From NCBI RefSeq assembly GCF_040361195.1, contig NZ_APNE01000005.1: a stretch of 64,000 nucleotides of DNA, one strand, 5' to 3'. Below the pieces are notes generated by a model. That model was not told the DNA's origin. It saw nothing but the letters and a program-made list of their open reading frames with translations, and did not search any database. The translations under genes and the position numbers were made by a program. Shown here piece by piece: positions 35,280 to 44,518 of the stretch. The stretch comes from Salinisphaera hydrothermalis. Its GTDB lineage: Bacteria; Pseudomonadota; Gammaproteobacteria; Nevskiales; Salinisphaeraceae. Within the stretch, counting starts at the first letter, position 1. Every line of letters begins with the position of its first letter.

Positions 35280-36245
35280 TCAGCCCCCTCGTTTTTGCAG
35301 CGGCACCAGCACCACTTCGGCCCGCTCGTTCTTGCGACGGCCCGAGGCCGTGGCGTTCGACGCTATCGGATGACTTTCACCCATGCCGCGCGCTCCCAGG
35401 CGATGTGGATCAACACCGGCCTGGACCAGCAGCTGGGCCACATCCCGCGCCCGAGCGTCCGACAGCCCCTGGTGATAGGCCTGGACCTGCTTGGCGTGGC
35501 TGAGATGCTGATTCTTCAGATTCGGATTCGCGTTGATGAACGCCTTGAGCTGACCGGCCGGCGGCGCGCTATTGTCCGTGAAGCCGAAGATCGCCACACC
35601 GAGCTTGGGATGGGCCTGTGCCAGCTTGGCGAGACGACCGATGACCGGGTGCGAATCCTGTGTCAGGCGGGCGGTACCACTCTGGAAATGCAGGGCGCCG
35701 AGCATATCCGGCACCACCCGCTTGCCAGCCAGGTCGCGCGTGCTCATTGCACGGCCGCCACCGCCGGAGGACGACGCCATCATGCTGCGTTGCTGTTGCG
35801 CCTGCAATTGGTTGAGCTGCTTCAGCCCGATTTCGCGTTGCGCCGTATATTGCGCGATCTGCGCCAATCGTTGGGCCTGATGCGCCTCATCCGCCACTTT
35901 GGCGAGCGCATCGGCACTGCGCTTTTTCTTGTTGGCGATGGCCTGCCAATCATTCTCGGCCTGAGCCAGGGCCTGCTGTGCCTGGGTCAACGACTGGCTA
36001 TCGAATTGGCTCACCTGCGGTTGGGTCTGGGCGGCCTGGACCGCATCCTCGGCATCCGTCAGCGGGCCGAAAGTCGGCGTATCGCCGGTCGGACTGCGAT
36101 GGATCTCGTCATGCCATGCCGCATTCTGTGCCGCCACGCCGGTCAGCGACGGGGACGGCGGCACTGGGTTGGAGCGGAATACCGCACAGCCCGCGAACAG
36201 CGGCAGCACGACCGCGACGGTACAAAGCAAAAGAAGACGATTCAT
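35280..36245 (-). CDS. OmpA-family lipoprotein with N-terminal coiled coil
   Basis: 321 residues. The lipobox LFAG-C puts the lipidated Cys at 20. Residues about 65-150 are a Gln/Ala-rich coiled coil (DUF4398-like) and about 180-315 are the OmpA C-terminal peptidoglycan-binding domain. FGFTDNSA, LSDARARDVAQLLVQAGVDPHRL and GARGMGESHPIASN are its conserved parts, with Asp and Arg for diaminopimelate binding. It should link the outer membrane to peptidoglycan. The start shares one base with the stop of the upstream DUF4398 lipoprotein (TAATG), so the two are co-translated. Confidence 0.85.
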   Translation of the reverse strand: MNRLLLLCTVAVVLPLFAGCAVFRSNPVPPSPSLTGVAAQNAAWHDEIHRSPTGDTPTFGPLTDAEDAVQAAQTQPQVSQFDSQSLTQAQQALAQAENDWQAIANKKKRSADALAKVADEAHQAQRLAQIAQYTAQREIGLKQLNQLQAQQQRSMMASSSGGGGRAMSTRDLAGKRVVPDMLGALHFQSGTARLTQDSHPVIGRLAKLAQAHPKLGVAIFGFTDNSAPPAGQLKAFINANPNLKNQHLSHAKQVQAYHQGLSDARARDVAQLLVQAGVDPHRLGARGMGESHPIASNATASGRRKNERAEVVLVPLQKRGG

Positions 36246-36754
36246 TACGATCCCCCCACCGTCGGGTTGCCCAGCCCGGTGCCCTGGCCTGCGGACGGGG
36301 CGCCAAGCCCGGATGACTGGCCGGAGTCCGCGCCGCCCGTCGAACCGGAACCATTGCCGCTATTACCCTGCAGCTGCCCGATCTGGTGCTGGACTGCCTC
36401 GGCCTGGGTCTTGATCAGCGCAGCCCGCGCGTCGAGCTTGGCCTGATCAACCAGGGTCTGGACCCGGTCGTGCTCGGCCGAGGTCAACGAACGATCATCT
36501 TCTGCCGCTTTAAACAGAATGTCGCGAGCCACGGTGATACGTCGACGCGCGCTGTCCACGATACGCGGTGCGAACTGACCGGCGTGCGCCGATACGGCTT
36601 TGTCCAAGGCCTGCGTGGCCGGATCCAGGACGCTTTGGTCCGGGACGTGGGGCTGTACGGCACGCTGGCTGGCGCAACCGGCCCCCGCGGCCGATGCCGC
36701 GATCGCGGCGCCCGCGACCAGGTGGCGGAACCACCGATGATGACTGGCCGACAT
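36245..36754 (-). CDS. DUF4398-type lipoprotein
   Basis: 169 residues from the ATG at 36754, chosen because AGGGAG precedes it and it leads straight into a lipoprotein signal (AAIAASAAGAG-C, lipid Cys at 27). The middle is helical with the pattern LDKAVSAHAGQFAPRIVDSARRRITVAR, as in DUF4398. The C-terminus is a Gly/Ser-rich low-complexity tail from about residue 130. The function is unknown; it is paired with an OmpA-type lipoprotein carrying a related coiled coil, a recurring pair in gammaproteobacteria. Confidence 0.78.
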   Translation of the reverse strand: MSASHHRWFRHLVAGAAIAASAAGAGCASQRAVQPHVPDQSVLDPATQALDKAVSAHAGQFAPRIVDSARRRITVARDILFKAAEDDRSLTSAEHDRVQTLVDQAKLDARAALIKTQAEAVQHQIGQLQGNSGNGSGSTGGADSGQSSGLGAPSAGQGTGLGNPTVGGS

Positions 36755-36888
36755 TCGGGATCTCCCTGTTCGGTTCGGCGCGTGGCGTCGTGCCACGGAC
36801 ATTCGAAGGCGCGATTCTATCAGCGCCGCCGGTCGATACTAAAAACACGGGACGCCGCCGTCGATTACCGGCGACGGTTCGCACCCGC

Positions 36889-37554
36889 TCAGGCCGCGCT
36901 CAACCCCTGCCGCGCGGCCGCTAAAGCGCTGGGCCGGCCGACGTCGATCCATCGCCCCCGATGATGTTCGCCGCTGGCCGCGTCGGCGTCGATCGCTTCA
37001 CGCAGGACGGCAGCCAGAGGGAACCGGGGCTCGCTGCGTCCGGCAAACCAATGGGGTGCGAACACGCCGACGCCGGCGTAGGTCAGACGCGGCGCCGCAT
37101 CCACGACCCGCTCGCCGCGCAGACCAAAATCGCCGCGAGCGTGGTGGACCGGGTTGTCGACCAGCACCAGATGCGCCTCGGCGCCCGCCCGCGCTGCCGC
37201 AAGCGCGCCGTAATCGATATCGCTGAACACATCGGAACTGATCAGCATGAACGGCGCCGGCCCGAGCAACGGCAGCGCATGGGCGATGCCGCCCCCGGTA
37301 TCGAGAGCCCCCGGCTCTTCAAGGCTATAGACGATGCGCAGACCGTAACGTCGACCGTCGCCGAGTGCGCGCTGGATCTGCTCGCCGCGGTAGGCCACGT
37401 TGATCACGACATCGCGCAGCCCGGCCGCGGCGAGCGCGCGCAAGTGATGCCCGATCAGCGGCTGACCGCCGACATCGATCAACGGTTTGGGTACGCGGTC
37501 GGTCAGCGGGCGCAAGCGCTCGCCGCGGCCGGCCGCCAGAATCATGGCCTTCAT
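36889..37554 (-). CDS. murU: N-acetylmuramate alpha-1-phosphate uridylyltransferase
   Basis: 221 residues, nucleotidyltransferase fold. LAAGRGERLRPLTDRVPKPL at 7-26 is the nucleotide and Mg loop, with SSDVFSDIDY further on. MurU makes UDP-MurNAc from MurNAc-1-phosphate and UTP in a recycling route that bypasses de novo, fosfomycin-sensitive synthesis. It overlaps amgK by 4 bases; AmgK makes its substrate. The pair next to lptD is the Pseudomonas arrangement. An AmpG permease for muropeptide import is also encoded in the window. Confidence 0.9.
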   Translation of the reverse strand: MKAMILAAGRGERLRPLTDRVPKPLIDVGGQPLIGHHLRALAAAGLRDVVINVAYRGEQIQRALGDGRRYGLRIVYSLEEPGALDTGGGIAHALPLLGPAPFMLISSDVFSDIDYGALAAARAGAEAHLVLVDNPVHHARGDFGLRGERVVDAAPRLTYAGVGVFAPHWFAGRSEPRFPLAAVLREAIDADAASGEHHRGRWIDVGRPSALAAARQGLSAA

Positions 37555-38576
37555 GACGCACTCGCCTCAATGAACGGGGCCAACGGCGCCAGCTCGTCGA
37601 AGCTTGTCACCACGGGCCGCAGATAATTGCGAAAACGGTCGAGATCGGCCGCATACCGCGGCTTGCCATCGCGTCGCGCGATACGCACGAACAGCCCCAG
37701 AATCTTCAGATGCCGCTGGGCGCCGGTCAGGGCAATGTCCTCGCAAAACACGGACCAGTCGTTGGCTACCGGTAATTCACGGCCGATCGCTCCATCCCAG
37801 TAATGCCGGATCCAGCCGTCGACGCGATTCGCCGGCCAGCTGATAAACGCATCGCGAAACAGGCTGGCGACATCGTAGGTTGCGGGACCGTAACGTGCAT
37901 CCTGGAAGTCGAGGACACCAGGCAATGGATGACAGATCATCAGATTACGCGGCATGTAATCGCGATGAACATAGACCGGCGGCTGCGCTTCGAGCCGGTC
38001 GAGAATGAAATCGAAGGCGGCATCGATGGCACGTTCGTCGCGCATGCTGAGCTCATGCTCGAGTTCACCGGCGATGTACCACTGCTTGAACAGCCCCATT
38101 TCGCGGGCGAACGTGGCGCGATCGTAATCCGGCAGCACGCCGGGGCGGCTCGCGCCCTGCCAGTCGAGTAGCGCGCCGATGGCCGCCCCGAACAGGGCGT
38201 CGGCGTTGTCCTCGTCGAGTACCGACAAGTACGTCCGATCACCGAGATCGCTCAGGCACATGAAGCCGTGCGTCGCATCATGATCGAGGACCTCGGGCGC
38301 ATTCAGACCGGCCGCGTGCAACAAGCCGGCGATGCGTACGAACGCTTCGACGTTTTCGTATTCGGGCGGCGCATCGACCGCGATCCAGCTGCGCTCGCCC
38401 TGACGGGCGCGGAAATAACGTCGGCGACTGGCATCCGCGGACACGGTTTCCCATGCCAGCGAACCGTCGATACGGGCAGCGAACCATGCCACGAGCTGCT
38501 CGTAGCGCAAATCGGCGACCTGATTCACGAGCAGACCGATCCGGCTTGCGTTGCGGGGGCGCGCTGCGGTGCGCAT
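37551..38576 (-). CDS. amgK: N-acetylmuramate/N-acetylglucosamine kinase (APH fold)
   Basis: About 341 residues of the aminoglycoside-phosphotransferase fold. SADASRRRYFRAR is near the N-terminus, VYVHRDYMPRNLMICHP is the catalytic loop (HxDxxxxN), and GVLDFQDARYGP supplies the metal Asp. AmgK phosphorylates the anomeric position of MurNAc and GlcNAc, feeding MurU. The start is uncertain: ATG at 38576 is given, ATG at 38597 and GTG at 38528 are possible, and none has a convincing ribosome site. It is divergent from lptD. Confidence 0.87.
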   Translation of the reverse strand: MRTAARPRNASRIGLLVNQVADLRYEQLVAWFAARIDGSLAWETVSADASRRRYFRARQGERSWIAVDAPPEYENVEAFVRIAGLLHAAGLNAPEVLDHDATHGFMCLSDLGDRTYLSVLDEDNADALFGAAIGALLDWQGASRPGVLPDYDRATFAREMGLFKQWYIAGELEHELSMRDERAIDAAFDFILDRLEAQPPVYVHRDYMPRNLMICHPLPGVLDFQDARYGPATYDVASLFRDAFISWPANRVDGWIRHYWDGAIGRELPVANDWSVFCEDIALTGAQRHLKILGLFVRIARRDGKPRYAADLDRFRNYLRPVVTSFDELAPLAPFIEASAS

Positions 38577-38686
38577 AATCGCAGGCCATAGGGGCATCGC
38601 TTGCGAATACAATGATTTCGGCCGGCCCGTCGCGCTTTTGAACGCGCGCTCGCCCGAGCCGGTGCTAATTGGTGTGACATCCCGCC

Positions 38687-41059
38687 GTGATTCATTTCAA
38701 ATTGCATAGCGCGACACGCGCCGGGGTGCTCGGTTGGGCGTTGTCGGGCGCGTTGATCTATACCCCGGCCGCACTCGCAGCTGCCGGTTCGAATACCCAG
38801 GGCTGTCCGGTCGCCCCGCCGCCGCTGAGTCTACCCGCGAACGGCGACGCGTCGACACTGGTCGCCGACCAGGCCAGCTTGGCCAACGACATCGCGACCG
38901 CCCAGGGCCACGTGCATCTTGAACGCAACGGCCAGACTCTGGAAGCCCCCTACATCCGCTACAACCGGAAAACGTCCGAGGCGTCGGCCCACGGCGGGCT
39001 AAAATATCTGCGCGACGGGCTGTATCTGACGGCCGACAAGGGCAATGTCAACGTCGACCGGCGCACCGGCGAATTCGACGGCACGCATTACTCGGTGCTC
39101 GACTCGGGCGCGCGGGGCAAGGCGGCACGCGTGGACTCGCTGGGCGATAACCAGTATCGCCTGCGCGACGCCGATTACAGCACCTGCCCGGGCCCAACGA
39201 AGGCGTGGTTGCTATCCGCCCGGCGCATCGATCTCAATCGACAGACCGGCCGCGGCGTGGCCCACGATGCGACCCTGAAAATCTACGGCGTACCGTTGTT
39301 GTATACGCCGTATATCAATTTCCCGATCGACAACCAGCGGCATACCGGCTTCCTGACGCCGACCATCGGGGCGTCGAGCAAATCGGGATTCGAGCTGGCC
39401 GCGCCCTACTACATCAATCTGGCGCCGAACTACGACGCCACGCTGGTGCCCCGCATTATGGCCAAGCGCGGGTTTCAGCTGGGCGGCCAGTTCCGCTATC
39501 TGACCCAGCATCAGAAAGGCGAATTCGACGCCCAGGTGCTGCCCTACGACACCCATTACGGCGCCGAACGCGATCTCGAACACTTCGAGCATATCGGGCA
39601 GCTGACGCCTCATGTGGGGATTCAGGCGAATTACACCCGCGTGTCCGACGTCAATTATTTCGACGATCTGTCGAATGATCTCGCACACACATCGACGTCT
39701 CAGCTCGATCGCAGCTTCGAGCTGACGGCAGTCCAGCCCGGGGTGAAATTCTCGGTTCTGGCGCAGGACTTCCAGACACTGAACAATTATTTCAACGGCC
39801 TGGGCGGGCGCTTCGACAACGAGCCCTATCGACGCCTGCCGCAGGCTACCCTCAACCTGCTGACGCCCACGGCGCCATTCCAGGCCGGACTCGACGCACA
39901 ATTCACCAACTTCCAGCGTAGTGACAGTGTGAACGCGTATCGCACCGATGTGCGTCCGCGCCTGATCTGGGGCACCGATCATGGCAGCTGGTTTGCCAAT
40001 AGCGAGGCCGCGTACCGCATCACGCACTACGATCTGCGTGATCTGAAATACGCGGGCAACGATCTCTACGTGCAGCCCGATCACAACAGCATCAACCGTG
40101 AAATCCCGAGCTTCCGGGCCGACGCGGGCTTGCGCTTCTCGCGCACGCTGGAAAACGGCTGGATTCAGACGCTTGAACCCCGCATGCAGTATCTGTTCGT
40201 CGGGTACCAGAACCAGTCGGACATCCCGATCTTCGATTCGGGGAGCGCGACGCTCAACTACGATCAGTTGTTCTCAAGCAATCGCTATACCGGCATCGAT
40301 CGTATCGGCGATGCCAATCAGGTCACGCTTGGCGTGAGTTCACGTTTTGTGTCCCCGAACACCGGACGTACCGTCGGCAAGCTGGACTTCGGCCGGGTGA
40401 CGAGCTTTCGAAACTTGCGGGTGGACTTACCGAACAGCGGCGTTACCGGCTACGACCACCACGGGTCGGATTACGTGGCCGGCGGCATGTTCTCGCCGTC
40501 TGACTTGTTCACCACGCGTGCCACGCTCGGCTACGACGCGCACAGAGCGCGCCTGGACCGGGCGGTGGCGACCGCGACTATCGGGCATCGCGACAGTTAC
40601 CAGCTCGATCTCGGGTATCGCTATTATCGCGATTACCGCCCCGCACGGCGTATTACGCGGCTGCCCGACAATAGCCATGGCAACCGCCGTTACGAGACCA
40701 CGCTCATTCCAGGCCAATTCGAAACGCTTTCGCAGGTCGCGATCGGCTTGAGAGCACCCATCGGCTCGCGGCTCAATGTAATCGCTCGATGGAACTATTC
40801 CCTCAAGCGCAATCAAAACATCGAGACCTTGGCTGGACTCGAGTACCGTCCCTCTTGTTGTTATGCGGCGCGGGTAGCCTGGCGCCACTATGTCGGCAAC
40901 CAGAACGGTCGCCAGGACAACGCCATCATGTTCCAGTTCGTGCTACGCGGCCTGGGCCGCTTCGGTAATAGCGTGTCGTCGTTCGTTCAGAAGGACGTGT
41001 TCAGTACTACACCGCAAGCGCGCTCGACCGACACCTTTGATACGATCCGTTCGCCATGA
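38687..41059 (+). CDS. lptD: LPS-assembly protein LptD
   Basis: 790 residues from the GTG at 38687. The signal region is about residues 8-33. An OstA/LptA-like jellyroll (about 55-180) is followed by the large outer-membrane barrel. The four disulfide cysteines are present: Cys40, Cys167 and Cys724-Cys725, with the final pair at the same numbers as in E. coli. LptD with LptE inserts LPS in the outer leaflet. It overlaps surA by 4 bases (ATGA); SurA is a chaperone for LptD. The amgK gene is divergent. Confidence 0.94.
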   Translation: MIHFKLHSATRAGVLGWALSGALIYTPAALAAAGSNTQGCPVAPPPLSLPANGDASTLVADQASLANDIATAQGHVHLERNGQTLEAPYIRYNRKTSEASAHGGLKYLRDGLYLTADKGNVNVDRRTGEFDGTHYSVLDSGARGKAARVDSLGDNQYRLRDADYSTCPGPTKAWLLSARRIDLNRQTGRGVAHDATLKIYGVPLLYTPYINFPIDNQRHTGFLTPTIGASSKSGFELAAPYYINLAPNYDATLVPRIMAKRGFQLGGQFRYLTQHQKGEFDAQVLPYDTHYGAERDLEHFEHIGQLTPHVGIQANYTRVSDVNYFDDLSNDLAHTSTSQLDRSFELTAVQPGVKFSVLAQDFQTLNNYFNGLGGRFDNEPYRRLPQATLNLLTPTAPFQAGLDAQFTNFQRSDSVNAYRTDVRPRLIWGTDHGSWFANSEAAYRITHYDLRDLKYAGNDLYVQPDHNSINREIPSFRADAGLRFSRTLENGWIQTLEPRMQYLFVGYQNQSDIPIFDSGSATLNYDQLFSSNRYTGIDRIGDANQVTLGVSSRFVSPNTGRTVGKLDFGRVTSFRNLRVDLPNSGVTGYDHHGSDYVAGGMFSPSDLFTTRATLGYDAHRARLDRAVATATIGHRDSYQLDLGYRYYRDYRPARRITRLPDNSHGNRRYETTLIPGQFETLSQVAIGLRAPIGSRLNVIARWNYSLKRNQNIETLAGLEYRPSCCYAARVAWRHYVGNQNGRQDNAIMFQFVLRGLGRFGNSVSSFVQKDVFSTTPQARSTDTFDTIRSP

Positions 41060-42468
41060 AATATCCGTTCGTACTAAGCCCGCTCGCCGGGTTGCTCGTT
41101 TTCGTTCTCGCGCTGCCGATCGCCAGCGCCCAGCAGCTCGGCTCGGGCGGACTGGGCAGCTTCTCGCTCGGCGGCATGTCGAGCCAGAACCAGAAACCCC
41201 AGTCGCTGGACAAGATCGTCGCTGTAGTCAACAACGACGTGATCCTGAAGAGCGAACTCGATTCCGCGGTCGCCGAGCTCAAACAGCGCAACCCGGGCGA
41301 AATCGGTCAGATCCCGCCCAACGTGCTGCGCTCCCAAGTGCTCGACCAGTTGATCATGCGTCAACTGCAGATCCAGAAGGCGAATCAGGACGGCATTAAA
41401 GTCTCCAAGGCTGAAGTGCAGCAAGGCCTGTCGCGGATCGCCCAACGAAACAACATGAACCTGCAGCAGTTCACCCAGGCCGTCGCGCAGAGCGGTATGG
41501 ACATGTCGCAGCTGCGCCAGCATGTGCGTGATGAGATCAAGATCTCGAAAGTCCGCCAGAAGGAGGTCATGGAAAAGGTTTCGATCTCGGATCAGGACGT
41601 CGACCGGTATCTGCAGAACCAGTCACTGCGGTTCTCGCGCAATCACCAGTATCACTTGCGCCAGATCAAGCTCGATCTACCGGCCGGGGCCGACTCGACG
41701 ACCACCGGCGTGGTCCGCGACCGGCTCGAAAGTGTGCGCCATCAGATCACCTCGGGAAAGACGAGCTTCGCCGACGCCGCGCGTTCGTTGTCGCAAGGCA
41801 GCCATGCTGCGGACGGCGGCGATCTGGGTTGGGTGTCCGGGTCGAGCCTGCCCGATAGCTTCGACAGCGCGCTCGCTGGCCTTACTGCCGGCCAGATCAG
41901 CCCGGTATTCCGGGGCCCGGACGGCCTTTATCTGCTCAAGCTCGAGGACGAGCGCGGCGGCGGTAACGATCAGTCGAGTGACGATCAGAAGAAGGTGATG
42001 GTGACTGAAGCGCATCTGCGCCACATCATCCTCAAGCCGAACGAAATCCGCAGCGATGCGCGCACGCGCAAATTGGCACAGCAGATTCGTCAGCGTCTTC
42101 TCGCCGGCGACGATTTCGCCGCACTCGCGCGCAAGTATTCGGACGATAAGGCCACTGCGCGGCAAGGCGGCGATGTCGGCTGGATTCCGCTCAACCGCCT
42201 TTCGCCGGATACCCGTCGACACGTCGAGAATTTGCACAAGGGCGAGATTAGCCAGATCTTCCAGACGCATGACGGTTACGAGATCATCAAGCTCATCGCG
42301 CGCCGTCAGCGCGACGAAACCCAGGAAGCCAAACGCAACAAGGCACGCGAAACGCTTGGCCGCAAGCGCGCCAGTGAGCAGGGCAACCTGTGGCTGCGCA
42401 AACTGCGCGACGAGGCCTATGTCGATATCCGGATGCCTAACTATCAACCGACGCCCGGCTCGCCCTAG
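41056..42468 (+). CDS. surA: Periplasmic chaperone/peptidyl-prolyl isomerase SurA
   Basis: 470 residues with a signal peptide (about 1-25, ending ASAQQ). The N-terminal chaperone region includes SLDKIVAVVNNDVILKSELD. Two parvulin domains follow, near 195-295 (HYLRQ-type start QYHLRQIKL, later GGDLGWVSG) and 320-425 (HLRHIILKP, later GGDVGWIPL). SurA delivers outer-membrane proteins to BAM. It is coupled to lptD. A Gly/Ser/Gln-rich insert after the signal peptide (residues about 26-45) is longer than in E. coli. Confidence 0.95.
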   Translation: MKYPFVLSPLAGLLVFVLALPIASAQQLGSGGLGSFSLGGMSSQNQKPQSLDKIVAVVNNDVILKSELDSAVAELKQRNPGEIGQIPPNVLRSQVLDQLIMRQLQIQKANQDGIKVSKAEVQQGLSRIAQRNNMNLQQFTQAVAQSGMDMSQLRQHVRDEIKISKVRQKEVMEKVSISDQDVDRYLQNQSLRFSRNHQYHLRQIKLDLPAGADSTTTGVVRDRLESVRHQITSGKTSFADAARSLSQGSHAADGGDLGWVSGSSLPDSFDSALAGLTAGQISPVFRGPDGLYLLKLEDERGGGNDQSSDDQKKVMVTEAHLRHIILKPNEIRSDARTRKLAQQIRQRLLAGDDFAALARKYSDDKATARQGGDVGWIPLNRLSPDTRRHVENLHKGEISQIFQTHDGYEIIKLIARRQRDETQEAKRNKARETLGRKRASEQGNLWLRKLRDEAYVDIRMPNYQPTPGSP

Positions 42469-42732
42469 GGCTTGTTGCCGTTTACTACGGGTGCGCGGCA
42501 AGCATCGTCTTGCCGCGACACGAGAAACGGGTATGCGCAAAACGGCTACAACGTGGAGCTGTCGACGTATCGTTGAACTCGCGGGGTGCGGTCGTTCAGG
42601 TTTTGCCGGCGGTGATGACGCACCCCGGGTCTGGTCCGGGCACAGAACGGGCGCCGTTTGGCCATGCGCTCGGCCACGGCATCCAGTCTCGCGCATGGCG
42701 TGATACGAGCTGCGACACAGGACACCAAGATT

Positions 42733-43734
42733 ATGAGTGGAGTGCCCCGGCTGCTGTTGACGCCCGGCGAACCGGCAGGCATTGGCCCGGATCTGGCGGT
42801 GCGTATAGCCCAGCATGCCCACGCGGCGGAAATCGTGGCGGTCGCCGACCCGGCCCTGCTTCGCGAGCGCGCCGCGCACATCGGCCTGCCGCTACAGCTC
42901 GACCCGGTTGATTATGGCGCTGCGCCTGCGCCTCAGTGTGCCGGCCGACTTCGAATCGACCCGATCCCCCTGACCCGCCCAGCCACGGCGGGTCGGCTAG
43001 AGCCGGATAACGCCCCTTATGTCCTGGCAACGCTCGACCGCGCAGTGGATTTGTGTCGGCGGCGATGCGCGGATGCGCTCGTCACCGGCCCCGTCAACAA
43101 GGCGGTAATCAACCAGGCCGGTTTTGCCTTCACCGGGCACACCGGTTATCTCGCCGCGCGCTGCGAGAGCCCGGCACCGGTGATGATGCTGACCACGGAC
43201 GACGGCAGCCTACGCGTCACCCTGGCGACGGTTCATATACCGCTGGCCGCGGTGCCCAGTGCCATTAACGACACGGACCTGGCCCATACGCTGGACACCA
43301 TTCACACCGAACTTGCCGCCCGGTTCGGCATTGCCTGCCCGCGTATTCTGGTGGCCGGGCTGAACCCGCATGCCGGCGAAAACGGCTATCTGGGCCGCGA
43401 GGAAATCGACATCATCGGCCCGGCGGTCGAGGCCGCGCGCGCCCGTGGTATCGATGCCGTGGGGCCGTTGCCCGCGGACACGCTGTTTACCCGGCACCAT
43501 CTGGCCAACGCCGACGTTGTGCTGGCGATGTACCACGACCAGGGCCTACCTGTCATCAAGCATCTCGGATTCTCGCGCACCGTCAACGTCAGCCTGGGAT
43601 TGCCGATCGTGCGTACGTCGGTCGATCACGGCACCGCCCTCGAGCTCGCCGGCACCGATCGGGTGGATTGCGGCAGCCTGGAAGCCGCTTTGAAGATTGC
43701 CAGTCATATGGTCGCGAGCAGTCATGGCGCGTAA
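42733..43734 (+). CDS. pdxA: 4-hydroxythreonine-4-phosphate dehydrogenase
   Basis: 333 residues from the ATG at 42733. The N-terminal pattern LLLTPGEPAGIGPDLAVR, the loop TGPVNKAVINQAGFAFTGHT, the metal-site His in AGLNPHAGENGYLGREE, and AMYHDQGLPVIKHLGF are all family blocks. It acts in pyridoxal phosphate synthesis. It overlaps rsmA by 11 bases. The 264 bases between surA and pdxA hold no gene I can support. Confidence 0.95.
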   Translation: MSGVPRLLLTPGEPAGIGPDLAVRIAQHAHAAEIVAVADPALLRERAAHIGLPLQLDPVDYGAAPAPQCAGRLRIDPIPLTRPATAGRLEPDNAPYVLATLDRAVDLCRRRCADALVTGPVNKAVINQAGFAFTGHTGYLAARCESPAPVMMLTTDDGSLRVTLATVHIPLAAVPSAINDTDLAHTLDTIHTELAARFGIACPRILVAGLNPHAGENGYLGREEIDIIGPAVEAARARGIDAVGPLPADTLFTRHHLANADVVLAMYHDQGLPVIKHLGFSRTVNVSLGLPIVRTSVDHGTALELAGTDRVDCGSLEAALKIASHMVASSHGA

Positions 43735-44518
43735 ACGTTTTGGCCAGCATTTCCTGCATGAGCGCGGTGTCATTGATCGCATTCTGGCCGCACTCAATCC
43801 AGGCCCCGACGACCGCCTGATCGAGATTGGCCCCGGCGAAGGCGCGCTGACCGAGCCGTTGCTGGCGCAGGTCGAACAGTTGTCGGTCATCGAGATCGAT
43901 CGCGACCTGATTGCGCGCTGGCAGACACGCGCCACCGAACGCGACGGCCTGGAGGTGATCGCCGGCGATGCATTGCGCATCGATTACGCCGCGCTCGCCG
44001 CGCGTCGCGGCGGCGCCGTGCGCCTGGTCGGCAATCTGCCCTACAACATTTCCTCGCCGTTGCTGTTCGCGCTACTGACCAGCCAGGCTCCGATCATCGA
44101 TATGCACTTCATGCTGCAAAAGGAAGTCGTCGATCGCATGGTGGCCGGGCCGGGCAGTCGCGATTACGGCCGGTTGTCGGTGGCAATTGCGGCACGGGCC
44201 GAAGCCGACCTGTTGTTCGACGTCGGCCCGGGCGCCTTCCGTCCGCCGCCCAAAGTCATGTCGTCCGTGGTCCGACTGCGCCCGCGTACGCCCGATTTCG
44301 TCATCGACGATGACCCGCTATTCGATGGCGTGGTCGCGGCGGCATTCGGGCAACGCCGCAAGACCCTGCGCAACGCGCTCAAGTCGTACCTGACCGCCGA
44401 AGCCATCGAGGCCTGTGGCGTAGACCCGGGGCAGCGCGCGGAGCAGCTTGCCGCCGCCGACTTCGCGCGTCTTGCCAATGCCGCGGCACAAATTCACGGC
44501 CCTAGAGGTCACACCTAG
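43724..44518 (+). CDS. rsmA: 16S rRNA dimethyladenosine transferase (KsgA)
   Basis: 264 residues from the ATG at 43724 (MARKRFGQHFLHE), which overlaps the end of pdxA. The SAM loop is EIGPGEGALTEPLL, the acidic residue is in VIEIDRDL, and the catalytic NLPYNIS is followed by the substrate-side RPPPKVMSSVVRL. It dimethylates two adenines in helix 45 of 16S rRNA, a late step in 30S assembly. In many relatives apaG-apaH come next; here a leftward gene ends 4 bases inside its 3' end. Confidence 0.96.
   Translation: MARKRFGQHFLHERGVIDRILAALNPGPDDRLIEIGPGEGALTEPLLAQVEQLSVIEIDRDLIARWQTRATERDGLEVIAGDALRIDYAALAARRGGAVRLVGNLPYNISSPLLFALLTSQAPIIDMHFMLQKEVVDRMVAGPGSRDYGRLSVAIAARAEADLLFDVGPGAFRPPPKVMSSVVRLRPRTPDFVIDDDPLFDGVVAAAFGQRRKTLRNALKSYLTAEAIEACGVDPGQRAEQLAAADFARLANAAAQIHGPRGHT

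Noticed and set aside
42469..42732. Possible gene or RNA between surA and pdxA
   Set aside because: No ribosome site, family pattern or stable hairpin with T tract was found.
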